A DNA stretch of 64,000 nt from positions 248,001 to 312,000 of the forward strand of contig NZ_LOJJ01000018.1 in the NCBI RefSeq assembly GCF_001595985.1, written 5' to 3'. Below the pieces are notes generated by a model that was given only the letters and a program-made list of their open reading frames with translations, was not told the DNA's origin and did not search any database. Below are positions 53,965 through 64,000 of this stretch, piece after piece (position 1 is the stretch's first letter; each line of letters opens with the position of its first letter). Position numbers and translations under genes: made by a program. The DNA comes from Polynucleobacter sinensis (GTDB lineage Bacteria > Pseudomonadota > Gammaproteobacteria > Burkholderiales > Burkholderiaceae).

Positions 53965-54002
53965 TTCTGACAAGGCGTTTTTTGAAGACCACTTAAGACG
54001 CT

Positions 54003-55808
54003 ATGGATTTAATCCGCAATTTTTCTATCATCGCTCATATCGATCACGGTAAATCAACACTTGCTGATCGCATCATTCAATTATGTGGCGGTCTCTCCGA
54101 TCGTGAAATGGAAGCCCAGGTTTTGGACTCGATGGATATCGAGCGTGAACGTGGCATCACCATTAAAGCCCAAACTGCGGCTCTGACCTACAAGTCAAAG
54201 GATGGTAAGACTTACAACATTAACTTAATTGATACGCCAGGACACGTTGACTTCTCTTATGAGGTAAGTCGCTCTTTATCAGCGTGCGAAGGCGCATTGC
54301 TCGTAGTCGATGCGAGTCAGGGTGTGGAGGCGCAAACGGTTGCCAATTGCTATATGGCTCTGGAGTTGGGTGTTGAGGTGGTGCCAGTTCTGAATAAGAT
54401 TGATTTACCTCAGGCTGATCCTGAGCGCGCCAAAAAAGAAATTGAAGATGTCATTGGGATTGATGCATCTGATGCGGTGACATGCTCGGCTAAAACAGGT
54501 TTGGGCGTTCAGGATGTGATTGAAGAAATGATTGCTCGCGTCCCTCCGCCAAAGGGAAGCGCTGTCGATCCGTTGCAGGCTTTAATTATTGATTCATGGT
54601 TTGACAACTATGTTGGCGTTGTGATGTTGGTACGCGTTGTCAATGGCACCTTAAAACCAAAAGAAAAAATTACCTTAATGGCCAATGGCTCAAGTCATTT
54701 GGTTGAGCATGTGGGTGTGTTTAGTCCCAAGTCTGTTGACCGCCCAGAGTTATCCGCCGGTCAAGTGGGTTATGTGATTGCTGGTATTAAAGAGTTAAAA
54801 GCTGCTAAGGTAGGCGATACGGTGACGCATTCTCCTGGGCAGCAAGGCCGAGTTCCGGCTACAGTGCCTCTCCCAGGCTTTAAAGAGGTGAAGCCACAAG
54901 TTTTTGCTGGTTTGTATCCGGTTGAGTCAAGCGAGTACGACCAATTACGGGAATCTTTAGAGAAGCTGCAATTAAATGATGCCTCGCTCTTGTATGAGCC
55001 AGAGGTTTCACAGGCTCTTGGCTTTGGCTTCCGCTGCGGCTTCTTAGGTTTGTTGCACATGGAAATCGTGCAAGAGCGTTTAGAGCGCCAGTACGGCATG
55101 AATCTCATCACTACCGCTCCAACAGTGGTATATCAGGTTGAGCAGTCTGATGGTTCAGTCATCCTAGTGGATAACCCATCGAAGATGCCAGAAGCTAGCA
55201 AGATTAATACAATTCTGGAGCCTATTGTTACGGTCAATTTGTACATGCCGCAAGAGTATGTTGGCTCAATCATTACTTTGTGCGTTGGTAAGCGCGGTAT
55301 TCAGATGGATATGAACTATCTGGGGCGCCAAGTCAAATTGACTTATGAATTACCAATGGCCGAGATTGTGTTGGATTTCTTTGACAAAATGAAATCGATC
55401 TCACGTGGCTATGCATCCATGGATTATGAGTTCAAAGAATATCGCCCGGCCGATGTTGTGAAGGTGGATATCCTGATTAACGGTGAGCGAGTCGATGCGC
55501 TGTCCGTGATTGTGCATAGAAGTAATAGTCAGCATCGTGGACGCGAAGTGGTCGCCAAGATGCGCGGCATTATTCCGCGTCAAATGTTTGATGTGGCGAT
55601 TCAGGCGGCCATTGGTAGCAACATTGTGGCTCGTGAGAATGTCAAAGCGTTGCGTAAGAACGTTTTGGCCAAATGTTATGGTGGAGATATTTCTCGTAAG
55701 CGTAAGTTGCTGGAGAAACAAAAAGAAGGTAAGAAACGAATGAAGCAAGTGGGTAACGTGGAGATTCCACAAGAGGCCTTCTTGGCAATTTTGCAGGTGG
55801 ATGACTAA
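54003..55808 (+). CDS. lepA: Elongation factor 4 (LepA)
   Basis: A ribosome-binding translational GTPase that can back-translocate tRNAs and helps 30S assembly. [15 protein letters not shown] is the P-loop, [16 protein letters not shown] is switch I, and DTPGHVDF is switch II. The 601 residues are standard, ending in the LepA-specific C-terminal domain ([20 protein letters not shown]). The stop shares a base with the lepB ATG. Confidence 0.97.
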   Translation: MDLIRNFSIIAHIDHGKSTLADRIIQLCGGLSDREMEAQVLDSMDIERERGITIKAQTAALTYKSKDGKTYNINLIDTPGHVDFSYEVSRSLSACEGALLVVDASQGVEAQTVANCYMALELGVEVVPVLNKIDLPQADPERAKKEIEDVIGIDASDAVTCSAKTGLGVQDVIEEMIARVPPPKGSAVDPLQALIIDSWFDNYVGVVMLVRVVNGTLKPKEKITLMANGSSHLVEHVGVFSPKSVDRPELSAGQVGYVIAGIKELKAAKVGDTVTHSPGQQGRVPATVPLPGFKEVKPQVFAGLYPVESSEYDQLRESLEKLQLNDASLLYEPEVSQALGFGFRCGFLGLLHMEIVQERLERQYGMNLITTAPTVVYQVEQSDGSVILVDNPSKMPEASKINTILEPIVTVNLYMPQEYVGSIITLCVGKRGIQMDMNYLGRQVKLTYELPMAEIVLDFFDKMKSISRGYASMDYEFKEYRPADVVKVDILINGERVDALSVIVHRSNSQHRGREVVAKMRGIIPRQMFDVAIQAAIGSNIVARENVKALRKNVLAKCYGGDISRKRKLLEKQKEGKKRMKQVGNVEIPQEAFLAILQVDD

Positions 55809-56614
55809 TGAACTTTGCGCTAATCCTTTTTATCTTGGTGCTTGTATCTGGAGTTGCCTGGGTTGCTGATCGAATCTACTTTGCGCCACAAAGACGAGCA
55901 GCCGGCATTGATCGCATGCCTTTATGGCTGGAATATACCGCAGGCTTCTTTCCAGTAATTTGTGCGGTATTTATATTGCGCTCATTTATTGCTGAGCCAT
56001 TTAAAATTCCTTCAGGTTCGATGATTCCGACCTTGCAGATTGGGGACTTTATCCTGGTGAATAAATTCACCTATGGTATTCGTTTGCCAGTTATTAATAA
56101 GAAGGTTGTAGAGCTGGGTTCACCAAAACGTGGTGATGTTGTGGTGTTTCGTTACCCACGTGATGAGTCGGTGGATTACATTAAGCGGATTGTGGCATTG
56201 CCAGGAGATACGATTCAGTATCAAGATAAACGTTTAACAGTCAACGGACAGCCGCTTCAGTACAGTGGCGGTGAATCTTACCTCGATCCAGAGAGTATGC
56301 GTTACGCCAAGCGTTTTACTGAGTCATTTCCTATCGATCTTGGTGGGAATCGGCATGAGATTTTGAATGATCCTGATCGTCCGGCGGGAAATTTTCCTGC
56401 TGAGCGCTTCCCAGGATTTGAAAATTGCCAATACATCGATGCGGGAATTAATTGCACTGTACCGGTAGGTCATTACTTTGCTATGGGTGATAACCGTGAC
56501 AATAGCGCCGACTCTCGTTATTGGGGGTTTGTTCCGGATAAAAATATTGTTGGTAAAGCCTTCTTTGTTTGGCTGAACCTGGGAAATCTTGGCCGTATTG
56601 GCGGCTTCGAATAA
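55808..56614 (+). CDS. lepB: Signal peptidase I
   Basis: An inner-membrane protease that removes signal peptides from exported proteins. Two N-terminal membrane helices lie near residues 1-20 and 38-56. The catalytic Ser is in [10 protein letters not shown] and the Lys in [30 protein letters not shown] is the conserved box E. The length of 268 is near normal. It overlaps the lepA stop by one base. rnc starts 4 bases after its end. Confidence 0.96.
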   Translation: MNFALILFILVLVSGVAWVADRIYFAPQRRAAGIDRMPLWLEYTAGFFPVICAVFILRSFIAEPFKIPSGSMIPTLQIGDFILVNKFTYGIRLPVINKKVVELGSPKRGDVVVFRYPRDESVDYIKRIVALPGDTIQYQDKRLTVNGQPLQYSGGESYLDPESMRYAKRFTESFPIDLGGNRHEILNDPDRPAGNFPAERFPGFENCQYIDAGINCTVPVGHYFAMGDNRDNSADSRYWGFVPDKNIVGKAFFVWLNLGNLGRIGGFE

Positions 56615-56618
56615 AGCC

Positions 56619-57410
56619 ATGAATGCCCGCGCCGTAATCGAGACCGCACCGCTTCAAGCGCAACTTGGCTACACCTTTAAAAAAGTCGAGCTGCTCAATC
56701 AGGCGCTGACTCATCGTAGCCATAGTAAAAAGAATAACGAGCGCCTAGAGTTCTTGGGCGATTCCATTTTGAACTGCGTGGTTGCAGAAATGCTTTACGA
56801 ACGTTATTCAGATTTGGACGAGGGTGATCTCTCTCGAGTCCGCGCAAATCTGGTCAAGCAACAAGCCTTATATGAGATCGCACAAACTCTATCTTTATCT
56901 GATTACTTACGACTAGGTGAAGGCGAGCTCAAGAGTGGTGGATTTCGTCGACCATCTATATTGGCTGATACCCTGGAGGCTGTAACAGGAGCGATCTTTT
57001 TGGACGGTGGATTTGATGCTGCTAAAACCTGTTTGCGCAAACTCTATTCCATTATTTTGGCTAATGTTGATCCAAAAACACTTGGTAAGGATGACAAAAC
57101 GCTGCTTCAAGAGTGCTTACAGAGCTATCAATTCCCTTTGCCAACCTACAATGTTGTGGGAACTAGTGGTGCTGCGCACAATCAGCAGTTTGAGGTTGAA
57201 TGTTTGATTCCCAATCTCAAGGTGTCAGTAAAGGGTGAGGGTGCATCTCGGCGGGCTGCTGAACAGGCTGCTGCTAAGTTGGCCCTGATCGCTGCTCAGA
57301 AGGTGTTGCCACAAGCATTGGGTAAGCCTAAAAAAACCCGGTCTGCCAAAAAGAAAGCTGCAAAAAAAGTGGCAACTGAAGAGCAATTAAATCTTAAGCT
57401 GAAGGGCTAA
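56619..57410 (+). CDS. rnc: Ribonuclease III
   Basis: Cleaves double-stranded RNA, including rRNA precursors. The catalytic signature [11 protein letters not shown] is near residue 40, the second acidic site is in [16 protein letters not shown], and the double-stranded-RNA-binding domain follows to about 225. A Lys/Ala-rich tail of about 30 residues extends beyond E. coli RNase III. I chose the ATG at 56619 (MNARAV); the frame opens 30 bases earlier inside lepB. Confidence 0.95.
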   Translation: MNARAVIETAPLQAQLGYTFKKVELLNQALTHRSHSKKNNERLEFLGDSILNCVVAEMLYERYSDLDEGDLSRVRANLVKQQALYEIAQTLSLSDYLRLGEGELKSGGFRRPSILADTLEAVTGAIFLDGGFDAAKTCLRKLYSIILANVDPKTLGKDDKTLLQECLQSYQFPLPTYNVVGTSGAAHNQQFEVECLIPNLKVSVKGEGASRRAAEQAAAKLALIAAQKVLPQALGKPKKTRSAKKKAAKKVATEEQLNLKLKG

Positions 57411-57412
57411 TC

Positions 57413-58351
57413 GTGTTTAGATGCGGCACTATCGCCATTGTCGGGCGTCCCAATATGGGCAAATCGACTCTATTGAATGCTTTGGTTGGTCAGAAGATCA
57501 GCATTACTTCCCGTAAGGCGCAAACCACGCGGCATCGTATTTTGGGAATTCAGAATCGTGAGGAAGCGCAGTTTATCTTCATTGATACGCCGGGCTTTCA
57601 AACGCGTTTAATGAACACTCTCAACAAGGCCCTGAACCGCACCGTGACTACTGCACTACAGGACGTCAACGTCGCATGCTTTGTCGTTGAGGCGGGATAT
57701 TTTGGTGAGGATGATAAAAAAGTACTGCGTTTGCTTCCGAATGATTTGCCAGTGGTACTGGTCTTGAACAAATTAGACTTATTCAATAGCCGTTTTCAGA
57801 CTCCTTCTGAGCGTGATCAGGCTTTACTCAATTTCATGAAGGAAATGAGCCAGCCATGGAGTGAGCTTGGTGGCCATGAAGACCAAAGCAAATGTGAATT
57901 TGCTGAGATTGTGCCGATGAGTGCTAAAAGTCCTGCAGATATTCAAAGGCTATTGGATGTGCTGGAAGGGTATTTGCCTGAGGCGCCACCAGTCTATGAT
58001 GGCGATACATTAACGGATCGTAGCGAGCGTTTCCTGGCCGCAGAGATTTTGCGTGAAAAGGTTTTTCGTTTCACGGGTGAAGAATTGCCCTATACCAGCA
58101 CAGTCGTAATTGATCAGTTCAAGATGGATGGCAAGATGCGTCGAATCGCGGCTACGATTTTGGTTGATCGCGATAGCCACAAGGCAATGATTATTGGTCA
58201 AAAGGGTGAGCGTCTGAAAAAGATTTCGACTGATGCCCGCATTGATATGGAAAAGCTTTTTGACGGCAAAGTATTTTTAGAGACCTGGGTTAAGGTCAAG
58301 CGTGGGTGGGCTGATGATCGCGCTGAGTTACGGGCGCAAGGACTAGAGTAA
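57413..58351 (+). CDS. era: GTPase Era
   Basis: Binds the 3' end of 16S rRNA during 30S maturation. The P-loop is [14 protein letters not shown], the G3 DTPGF, the G4 LNKLD, and the C-terminal KH domain carries [17 protein letters not shown]. It starts with GTG at 57413, 2 bases after rnc. The rnc-era-recO order is the common proteobacterial one. Confidence 0.97.
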   Translation: MFRCGTIAIVGRPNMGKSTLLNALVGQKISITSRKAQTTRHRILGIQNREEAQFIFIDTPGFQTRLMNTLNKALNRTVTTALQDVNVACFVVEAGYFGEDDKKVLRLLPNDLPVVLVLNKLDLFNSRFQTPSERDQALLNFMKEMSQPWSELGGHEDQSKCEFAEIVPMSAKSPADIQRLLDVLEGYLPEAPPVYDGDTLTDRSERFLAAEILREKVFRFTGEELPYTSTVVIDQFKMDGKMRRIAATILVDRDSHKAMIIGQKGERLKKISTDARIDMEKLFDGKVFLETWVKVKRGWADDRAELRAQGLE

Positions 58352-58357
58352 TTTTTC

Positions 58358-59092
58358 ATGGCGTCGATTCGTGTTTCTGACGAACCTGCTTTTGTATTGC
58401 ATAGCATTCCTTACAAGGAAACTAGCTTAATTCTTGATGTCTTTACGCGGCAATATGGGCGCATGGCTTTGATCGCCAAGGGTGCTAAACGACCGCACTC
58501 AACTTTGCGCCCAGTATTGCAACGTTTCCAACCGCTGCTAGTGTCTTGGAGTGGTAAATCAGAATTGCGCACTCTCACGAAGTCTGAATGGGTGGGTGGC
58601 ACACCATCCTTAGTTGGTGATGCGCTCCTTTGTGGTTTTTATCTCAATGAGCTTTTAGTTAAATTTTTGGCTCGGGAAGATGAATATGAAAAACTCTATG
58701 ATCACTACACCGATACTATTTCTGCGTTGTCAAACCTGGAATTCGAGTCTAAGGGTTTAGAAGAGATTCTGCGCCCCTTTGAGTTAACGCTACTTCAAGA
58801 AACGGGCTATGCAGCTGCTCTTGATCGCTGTGTTGAAACCAATAGTGCTCCGATATCGGAAGAGCAATATGTGTATCAGCCAGAGCGTGGTGTAAGGCCT
58901 GCTCAAGGTGATGACCCTGGGCACTGGCCAGTATTAAGCGGCCGATCATTGTTGGCGATTGCGGCGGGAGACTTTTCTCATCCAGAGACGCTTTCTGAGA
59001 GTAAACAATTGATGCGTTTCTTGCTGGGATTACATCTTCAGGACCAAGTCTTGACTACGCGCCAAATTTTGATTGATTTGAAGAAAATCTAG
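58358..59092 (+). CDS. recO: DNA repair protein RecO
   Basis: Loads RecA with RecR at single-strand gaps. The N-terminal OB fold shows AFVLHSIPYKETSLILDVFT and GRMALIAKGAKRP; the helical C-terminal part is variable. The length of 244 is standard. It starts 6 bases after era and precedes pdxJ, a conserved order. Confidence 0.92.
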   Translation: MASIRVSDEPAFVLHSIPYKETSLILDVFTRQYGRMALIAKGAKRPHSTLRPVLQRFQPLLVSWSGKSELRTLTKSEWVGGTPSLVGDALLCGFYLNELLVKFLAREDEYEKLYDHYTDTISALSNLEFESKGLEEILRPFELTLLQETGYAAALDRCVETNSAPISEEQYVYQPERGVRPAQGDDPGHWPVLSGRSLLAIAAGDFSHPETLSESKQLMRFLLGLHLQDQVLTTRQILIDLKKI

Positions 59093-59104
59093 TAATCTAC
59101 GCAG

Positions 59105-59866
59105 ATGAATAGCTCCCAAACTCTTGAACTGGGTATCAATATTGATCATGTCGCTACCTTGCGTAATGCGAGGGGCACGGCTTATCCAGATCCATTGAGG
59201 GCTGCGCGCTTGGCTGAGGAGGCGGGCGCAGATTTAATCACCCTGCATTTGCGTGAAGACCGGCGCCATATAAAGGATGCGGATTTATTGGCCCTACGCC
59301 CATTGATCAAAACGCGTATGAATTTAGAGTGCGCCGTGACTCCCGAAATGATTAATATCGCCTGCCAGGTAAAGCCCCATGATGTCTGTCTTGTGCCAGA
59401 AAAGCGCGAAGAAGTCACGACTGAGGGTGGGCTCGATGTGGTTGGTCATTTTCAGGCTGTGAAAGAGGCTACCTCTTTGCTGCAGAGCGCTGGAATTCGG
59501 GTATCGCTATTTATTGATCCAGAAGAGAAGCAAATTCAGGCTGCTAAAGATGTTGGTGCTACTGTTGTGGAATTGCATACTGGACGTTACGCAGATTTGT
59601 CGGGTGATCAACAAGCCAAAGAACTCGAGCGTATTCGTCGGGCGGCTCAGTTTGGCAAAGGGCTTGGTTTGCGCGTGAATGCGGGCCATGGCCTGCATGA
59701 GGGCAATGTAATGCCGGTAGCCGCAATTACAGAACTTTCTGAGCTCAATATTGGTCATGCCATTGTTGCTGAGGCCTTATTCAAGGGATGGCAAAAAGCA
59801 ATCGCCGATATGAAGACTCTGATGGCTCAGGGTAGAGCGAATGCCGCACAAAAGAGCTCTAAATGA
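59105..59866 (+). CDS. pdxJ: Pyridoxine 5'-phosphate synthase
   Basis: Condenses deoxyxylulose phosphate with 3-amino-2-oxopropyl phosphate to pyridoxine phosphate. [29 protein letters not shown] and [11 protein letters not shown] are the family motifs and include active-site residues. The length of 253 is standard. Its stop overlaps the acpS ATG by 4 bases. Confidence 0.97.
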   Translation: MNSSQTLELGINIDHVATLRNARGTAYPDPLRAARLAEEAGADLITLHLREDRRHIKDADLLALRPLIKTRMNLECAVTPEMINIACQVKPHDVCLVPEKREEVTTEGGLDVVGHFQAVKEATSLLQSAGIRVSLFIDPEEKQIQAAKDVGATVVELHTGRYADLSGDQQAKELERIRRAAQFGKGLGLRVNAGHGLHEGNVMPVAAITELSELNIGHAIVAEALFKGWQKAIADMKTLMAQGRANAAQKSSK

Positions 59867-60255
59867 TCATCGGTATCGGTACAGACATTTTGCAAATAGA
59901 GCGCCTTCAGGCTGCCTATGATCGTACTCATGGCCGCCTGGCTGAAAAGGTCCTTGGCCCCGACGAATTCATTATCTTTAAGCAGCGCCTCGCAAGAAAT
60001 CACAAGCGGGGAATCGCTTTTCTGGCAACCCGTTTTGCAGCAAAAGAAGCCTTCTCTAAGGCAATTGGTCTCGGGATGAGAATGCCGATGACTTGGCGTT
60101 CTTTGCAGACGCTCAATGAACCTAGTGGTAAGCCAGTGACATCCTATTTGGGTGCGCTCTCACAGTTTATGCAGGAGCGAAACTGGGAGGCTCAGGTCAC
60201 TGTGAGTGACGAGCAAGACATGGCGATTGCCCATGTCATCGTAGTTCAAAAATAA
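59863..60255 (+). CDS. acpS: Holo-ACP synthase
   Basis: Transfers 4'-phosphopantetheine from CoA to Ser37 of the ACP encoded at 50832. [14 protein letters not shown] holds the metal-binding Asp, and [17 protein letters not shown] holds the second conserved Glu/Lys. The length of 130 is standard. It overlaps pdxJ by 4 bases. Confidence 0.96.
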   Translation: MIIGIGTDILQIERLQAAYDRTHGRLAEKVLGPDEFIIFKQRLARNHKRGIAFLATRFAAKEAFSKAIGLGMRMPMTWRSLQTLNEPSGKPVTSYLGALSQFMQERNWEAQVTVSDEQDMAIAHVIVVQK

Positions 60256-60277
60256 CCACCGATATTAAGAGGAATGC

Positions 60278-61354
60278 ATGAGTAAGACGACTATGAATCC
60301 AGGCCCAATTACCTTGGATGTTGTTGGTCTAGAGTTAAACGCCGAAGATCGCCGTCGTATCTTGCATCCATTGACTGGTGGTGTCATTCTTTTTGGTAGA
60401 AACTTTTCTAATCGCAAACAACTAACTAAGCTGTCAGCCCAAATTAAAAAATTGCGCCCAGACGTATTAATTTCTATTGATCATGAGGGTGGTCGGGTGC
60501 AGCGCTGTAAGACAGATGGTTTTACTCATCTCCCAGCAATGCGCAAATTGGGCGAGCTCTGGTCTGCAAAGAGTGATGACTCTCATTCTGCGGCTTCAGC
60601 TGCGCAAGCAATGGCCGCAGCTACTGCCTGTGGCTATGTCTTGGCTACTGAGTTACGGGCTTGCGGAGTCGACTTTAGCTTTACTCCAGTTCTGGATTTG
60701 GATTTTGGACGTAGTGGCGTCATTGGCGATCGCTCATTTAGTCGCGATCCTCAAATTACATTTGCACTCGCCAAGAGTTTGAATGAGGGCTTGCGTCTAG
60801 CTGATATGGCCAACTGCGGTAAGCACTTTCCGGGTCATGGCTGGGCTGAGGCGGATTCCCATGTTGCCATTCCAGTTGATGAGCGCTCTTTGAGTGAGAT
60901 TCTTGGTGACGATGCGAAGCCTTATGAGTGGCTAGATCTCAGCTTGGCTTCAGTTATGCCTGCTCATGTGATTTATCCCAAGGTAGATAAAAATCCCGCA
61001 GGATTTTCCAATATCTGGCTGCACTCTATCTTGCGCCAAGAGTTAGGGTTTGAGGGGGTTATTTTCAGTGATGATCTCTCCATGGAAGGTGCTAGCGTTG
61101 CTGGTTCCGTCGTTAAGGGCGCAGAGCTCGCGCTTAATGCTGGCTGTGATGCGGTACTAATTTGCAATCGTCCAGATTTGGCAGATCAATTGCTCTCTGA
61201 GCTGAAGGTGACAAAGGCAAAGCAATTGGAATCTGCTAAGCGCTTAAATCGATTGATGCCCAAGTCAACTGCTCTCTCATGGGATGAGTTGCAAAAAGAG
61301 GCCGAGTATCAACATGCTAAGGGCTTATTAAAGCAATTAAATCTCATTGCTTAG
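60278..61354 (+). CDS. nagZ: Beta-N-acetylhexosaminidase
   Basis: A cytoplasmic glycosidase that removes GlcNAc from anhydro-muropeptides during peptidoglycan recycling. SIDHEGGRVQRC, the His-bearing KHFPGHGWAEADSHVA and the nucleophile region FSDDLSMEGAS are typical of GH3 NagZ. The length of 358 is near normal. The last gene of the lepA-nagZ run, with a bidirectional terminator at 61417 before efp. Confidence 0.96.
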   Translation: MSKTTMNPGPITLDVVGLELNAEDRRRILHPLTGGVILFGRNFSNRKQLTKLSAQIKKLRPDVLISIDHEGGRVQRCKTDGFTHLPAMRKLGELWSAKSDDSHSAASAAQAMAAATACGYVLATELRACGVDFSFTPVLDLDFGRSGVIGDRSFSRDPQITFALAKSLNEGLRLADMANCGKHFPGHGWAEADSHVAIPVDERSLSEILGDDAKPYEWLDLSLASVMPAHVIYPKVDKNPAGFSNIWLHSILRQELGFEGVIFSDDLSMEGASVAGSVVKGAELALNAGCDAVLICNRPDLADQLLSELKVTKAKQLESAKRLNRLMPKSTALSWDELQKEAEYQHAKGLLKQLNLIA

Positions 61355-61416
61355 AGACATGTACCAAGACGGTATCAAATCAGTATTTAATTAGCATCAA
61401 TCTCAGCGCCCATTAA

Positions 61417-61440
61417 AAAAGCCCAGCAAGCTGGGCTTTT
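61417..61440. terminator. Bidirectional terminator between nagZ and efp
   Basis: AAAAGCCCAG (61417-61426), loop CAAG, CTGGGCTTTT (61431-61440). The minus-strand side continues into a T-run, so it can end efp as well. Confidence 0.9.
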
Positions 61441-61458
61441 GTAGTACTTGCGAGCTAA

Positions 61459-62019
61459 TTAGTTAGCGCGGCTACGATATTCACCAGTGCGAGTATCGAT
61501 TTCAATCTTGTCACCTGTATTGCAGAACAAAGGCACTTGTAATTCATAGCCAGTTGCAAGCTTTGCGGTCTTCAATACTTTGCCGGAGCTGGTGTCACCC
61601 TTCACTGCTGGCTCTGTGTAAATGATTTCACGAACCAAAGAGTTAGGCATTGCTACTGAAAGTGCTTTCCCTTCGTAGAAAACAACTTCGCATGGCATGC
61701 TCTCTTCGAGATAGTTCAGTGCATCACCCATGAACTCAGCCTCAACTTCGTATTGGTTGTAATCAGAATCCATGAATACATACATTGGGTCTGCAAAATA
61801 AGAGTAGGTGCACTCTTTCTTGTCGAGAATCACTACATCAAACTTGTCATCAGCTTTAAATACGCCTTCGTTTGGCGCGCCAGTTAACAAGTTCTTAAAT
61901 TTCATTTTCACAACGGAAGAGTTGCGGCCTGAGCGGCTATATTCGGCTTTTAAAACGACCATGGCATCAGTGCCGATCATCACTACGTTACCAACGCGGA
62001 GTTCTTGTGCTGTTTTCAT
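61459..62019 (-). CDS. efp: Elongation factor P, arginine-type
   Basis: Relieves ribosome stalling at polyproline. The tip of domain I is SRSGRNSS with Arg32, the residue rhamnosylated by EarP; E. coli-type EF-P carries Lys34 instead. The length of 186 is standard, with three OB/KOW domains. AGGAA precedes the ATG. The earP gene lies just upstream on the same strand, and a TACAAT -10 candidate (62078-62073) sits in the 87-base gap. Confidence 0.97.
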   Translation of the reverse strand: MKTAQELRVGNVVMIGTDAMVVLKAEYSRSGRNSSVVKMKFKNLLTGAPNEGVFKADDKFDVVILDKKECTYSYFADPMYVFMDSDYNQYEVEAEFMGDALNYLEESMPCEVVFYEGKALSVAMPNSLVREIIYTEPAVKGDTSSGKVLKTAKLATGYELQVPLFCNTGDKIEIDTRTGEYRSRAN

Positions 62020-62106
62020 CTTGCTATTCCTGGGGGCAGAGCTTATTTTCTGCGGTTTTTATCAAAAACAAGATTGTAACCGCCTGTATGCCTTTATTGC
62101 TTGGGT

Positions 62107-63177
62107 TTAGGCGATAAAGCGAATTAGACGCGCTGGCAAGCCGCCATCCCCATGCTTTTTGAGTAAATGGGCGCGCCAGAGCTTGGCATGTGCATTCCAG
62201 GCATCTAAAGACTCAAGCCATTGGCTGGGCATCCCCCAGGTCATGGCGTTAATTACGGCAAGTCTGAGTGCTTGTGGGGTGTTATCGAGATAAAGGTCTA
62301 AGAAGGCTGCTAATTTGACTTCGTGAGCACGATCTTTTTGTTGATAGATATGCCAAATAAACGGTTTGCCGGCGAGTTGCGCTCTAACAAATGAATCCTC
62401 GCCACGCACAATATTGAAGTCGCACTGGGTTAGCACCCAGTCATATTCATCCTGAGAAACGAATGGAATGGAGATCAACTGAATCGATTTTGGCAGGATG
62501 ATAGGTTTGCTCGTGCTTAATTTCAACTGCTCAAGCTGGCCATGAGTCAATAGAATGTCAAAATTCTCGCCTGAGTTAGCTAAATCCTCAAGCCATCTTA
62601 AGAGTGGTGCATCTGGATAGCAAAAGACGCTGATACGTTTCGCATGAGGTCTTAATTGAGCCCAGCAAGATTGGAGATCTTCTGGAGTGAGTTTTTCGGA
62701 TTCATGGACTTCTGATGGAATAGGGTCTAGCAATAGTCCGCCAACCTCATCCTGAAAGCCCGGAAAGAAAAAATACTTTGGGATGCCGTGCGATTGGGGT
62801 GAAGGTTTTCCATGAAACTCCGCTATCCAAGGTTCCGCGCTTAAATATTCCAGGTTAAGAATGATGGGCTTTACGGGTGCGATAAAGAGACCTGCCATAT
62901 ACCGCGCTGGCAACTCGCAGCCAAAAGCCTCAATCACGACATCGGGCGTTTGAACTGGGTGTCGAGCATTGACATGGCTAGCCTCCCATGGCTGGATATC
63001 AATTTTTTGTTTAATCGATTGATCTACGCCAGAAGCGAGTAAATTAAGGGTTGGCAGATCGTCGCAGAAAATGCGCACCTCTTGGCCATGAAGACTTGTT
63101 AAGCTTCTCGCTAGACGCCAGCAAACACCAGCATCACCATAGTTGTCTACGATTTGACAGAAAATATCCCAACGCAT
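62107..63177 (-). CDS. earP: EF-P arginine rhamnosyltransferase
   Basis: Transfers rhamnose from dTDP-L-rhamnose to Arg32 of [23 protein letters not shown] at the start places the catalytic Asp pair at D11 and D15, matching D13 and D17 of the Pseudomonas enzyme. The third acidic residue is the Glu of RGEDSFVRA. The GT-B fold has about 356 residues. The start codon overlaps the uvrC start codon by two bases on the opposite strand. Confidence 0.96.
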   Translation of the reverse strand: MRWDIFCQIVDNYGDAGVCWRLARSLTSLHGQEVRIFCDDLPTLNLLASGVDQSIKQKIDIQPWEASHVNARHPVQTPDVVIEAFGCELPARYMAGLFIAPVKPIILNLEYLSAEPWIAEFHGKPSPQSHGIPKYFFFPGFQDEVGGLLLDPIPSEVHESEKLTPEDLQSCWAQLRPHAKRISVFCYPDAPLLRWLEDLANSGENFDILLTHGQLEQLKLSTSKPIILPKSIQLISIPFVSQDEYDWVLTQCDFNIVRGEDSFVRAQLAGKPFIWHIYQQKDRAHEVKLAAFLDLYLDNTPQALRLAVINAMTWGMPSQWLESLDAWNAHAKLWRAHLLKKHGDGGLPARLIRFIA

Positions 63178-64000
63178 GACTAATTCGCTTTTTGAAACCC
63201 TTCAGCAGGATGTTAAACGGCTACCCGGATTGCCGGGGGTATATCGCTTCTTTGATGAAGCTGGACACATTTTGTATGTCGGCAAGGCGCGCAACCTAAA
63301 AAAACGCGTTTCAAGCTACTTTCAGCGTAAACAACTGTCGCCACGTATAGAGCTCATGGTTGGAAAAATTGCCCGCTATGAAACTACAGTAACACGCTCT
63401 GAAACAGAAGCTTTAATTTTAGAGAATAACCTGATTAAGGAGTTGGCCCCGCCATTCAATATCCTATTTAGGGATGATAAGTCTTATCCATATGTGATGT
63501 TGACTGGACATCAATTTCCTAGGCTTGCATCGTACCGTGGCAAGGTGGATAAACGTAATCATTATTTTGGACCATTTCCCAACTCTTGGGCGGTGCGCAA
63601 CAGCGTACAGATTTTGCAAAAAGTCTTTCGTCTGAGAACTTGTGAGGATTCCGTATTTAAAAATCGCAGTAGACCTTGTCTGCTTCATCAAATTCATCGC
63701 TGTAGTGCACCTTGCGTGGGCCGCTTAAGTGTCGAGCAGTATGGCCAAGATGTAGCGCAAGCAACACGATTCCTAGAGGGCGACCATAGTCGCGTGCTAT
63801 CGGAATTGGAAAAAAAGATGCATGCCTATAGCGATGCAATGGAGTTTGAGATGGCTGCTGTGTTGAGGGATCGAATTGCAGATCTCTCTAGTGTTTTGCA
63901 ACAGCAATCGATGGATACAGTGGCGGACGGCGAGGGTGATGTCGATGTGATTGCGGTTGCGCAATCGGAGGGTGTGGTATGCGTGAACTTAGCCATGATC
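63176..64000 (+). CDS. uvrC: UvrABC excinuclease subunit C, N-terminal part (3' end outside window)
   Basis: Makes both incisions in nucleotide-excision repair. The GIY-YIG nuclease domain is at about residues 16-95: [30 protein letters not shown] and [21 protein letters not shown]-like segment near residues 205-240 ([13 protein letters not shown]) binds UvrB. The reading frame stays open to the window end, about 275 residues of the usual 600-670. The ATG overlaps the earP ATG on the other strand. Confidence 0.96.
   Translation, partial: MTNSLFETLQQDVKRLPGLPGVYRFFDEAGHILYVGKARNLKKRVSSYFQRKQLSPRIELMVGKIARYETTVTRSETEALILENNLIKELAPPFNILFRDDKSYPYVMLTGHQFPRLASYRGKVDKRNHYFGPFPNSWAVRNSVQILQKVFRLRTCEDSVFKNRSRPCLLHQIHRCSAPCVGRLSVEQYGQDVAQATRFLEGDHSRVLSELEKKMHAYSDAMEFEMAAVLRDRIADLSSVLQQQSMDTVADGEGDVDVIAVAQSEGVVCVNLAMI

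Noticed and set aside
1..64000. Insertion sequences, prophage, integrons, tRNA or rRNA genes
   Set aside because: I found no transposase, integrase, terminal repeats or cloverleaf-forming sequence; this is by eye only.

Overview
The window looks like a chromosomal core segment of a betaproteobacterium of the order Burkholderiales. The best fit is a small-genome freshwater Polynucleobacter-like organism. This is inferred from gene order and protein character, not from a database search. Supporting signs are a moderate G+C content, very tight gene packing, an arginine-rhamnosylation EF-P/EarP pair, the rne/rluC divergent pair, and a maf-yceD-rpmF-plsX-fabHDG-acpP-fabF-degP-lepA-lepB-rnc-era-recO-pdxJ-acpS-nagZ run. 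I see no rRNA, tRNA, transposase, integrase, prophage or CRISPR.

Layout. 1-1457: LPS inner-core heptose genes (hldE-type kinase, cut by the window edge, and hldD). 1575-6009: the least explained block, a probable three-gene operon of a secreted TPR-CHAT protease-like protein, a small secreted Ig-like protein and a zinc-ribbon membrane protein. 6133-8736: comEA-like gene, cysM, mltB. 8820-15013: HDAC-like amidohydrolase, acyl-CoA synthetase, etfBA and acyl-CoA dehydrogenase, a fatty-acyl oxidation module. 15054-16066: two small envelope proteins. 16314-18512: rpsP-rimM-trmD-rplS. 18577-23265: CoA-type Nudix hydrolase, CobD-like membrane protein, rsgA, Ste24-type protease, histidine phosphatase. 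23300-27464: binding-protein-dependent ABC importer of the iron(III) class. 27535-31369: orn, mog, pmbA, orphan TRAP binding protein. 31452-34165: folA, thyA, ferredoxin-NADP reductase, fdxA. 34285-38678: 2-hydroxyacid dehydrogenase and a molybdenum-cofactor operon (moaA-mobA-moeA plus a small membrane protein). 38760-44547: rne diverging from rluC-HAD phosphatase-sppA. 44583-53858: an RsmI-like methyltransferase and maf diverging from yceD, rpmF, the fatty-acid synthesis cluster and a DegP/MucD protease. 54003-61354: lepA-lepB-rnc-era-recO-pdxJ-acpS-nagZ. 61459-64000: efp and earP on the minus strand, and the start of uvrC.

How they work together. The window is dominated by translation and ribosome assembly (S16, L19, L32, RimM, TrmD, RsgA, Era, RNase III, LepA, EF-P), envelope building (heptose, fatty acid initiation and elongation, signal peptidase, murein recycling) and RNA turnover (RNase E, oligoribonuclease).

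The most interesting non-coding structure is the roughly 370-nt rne leader with a hairpin over the ribosome binding site. Next come a terminator lodged between a promoter and the comEA-like gene, two mutually exclusive hairpins between rpsP and rimM, and overlapping divergent start codons of earP and uvrC. The best candidate for an undescribed protein system is the CHAT operon at 1575-6009.
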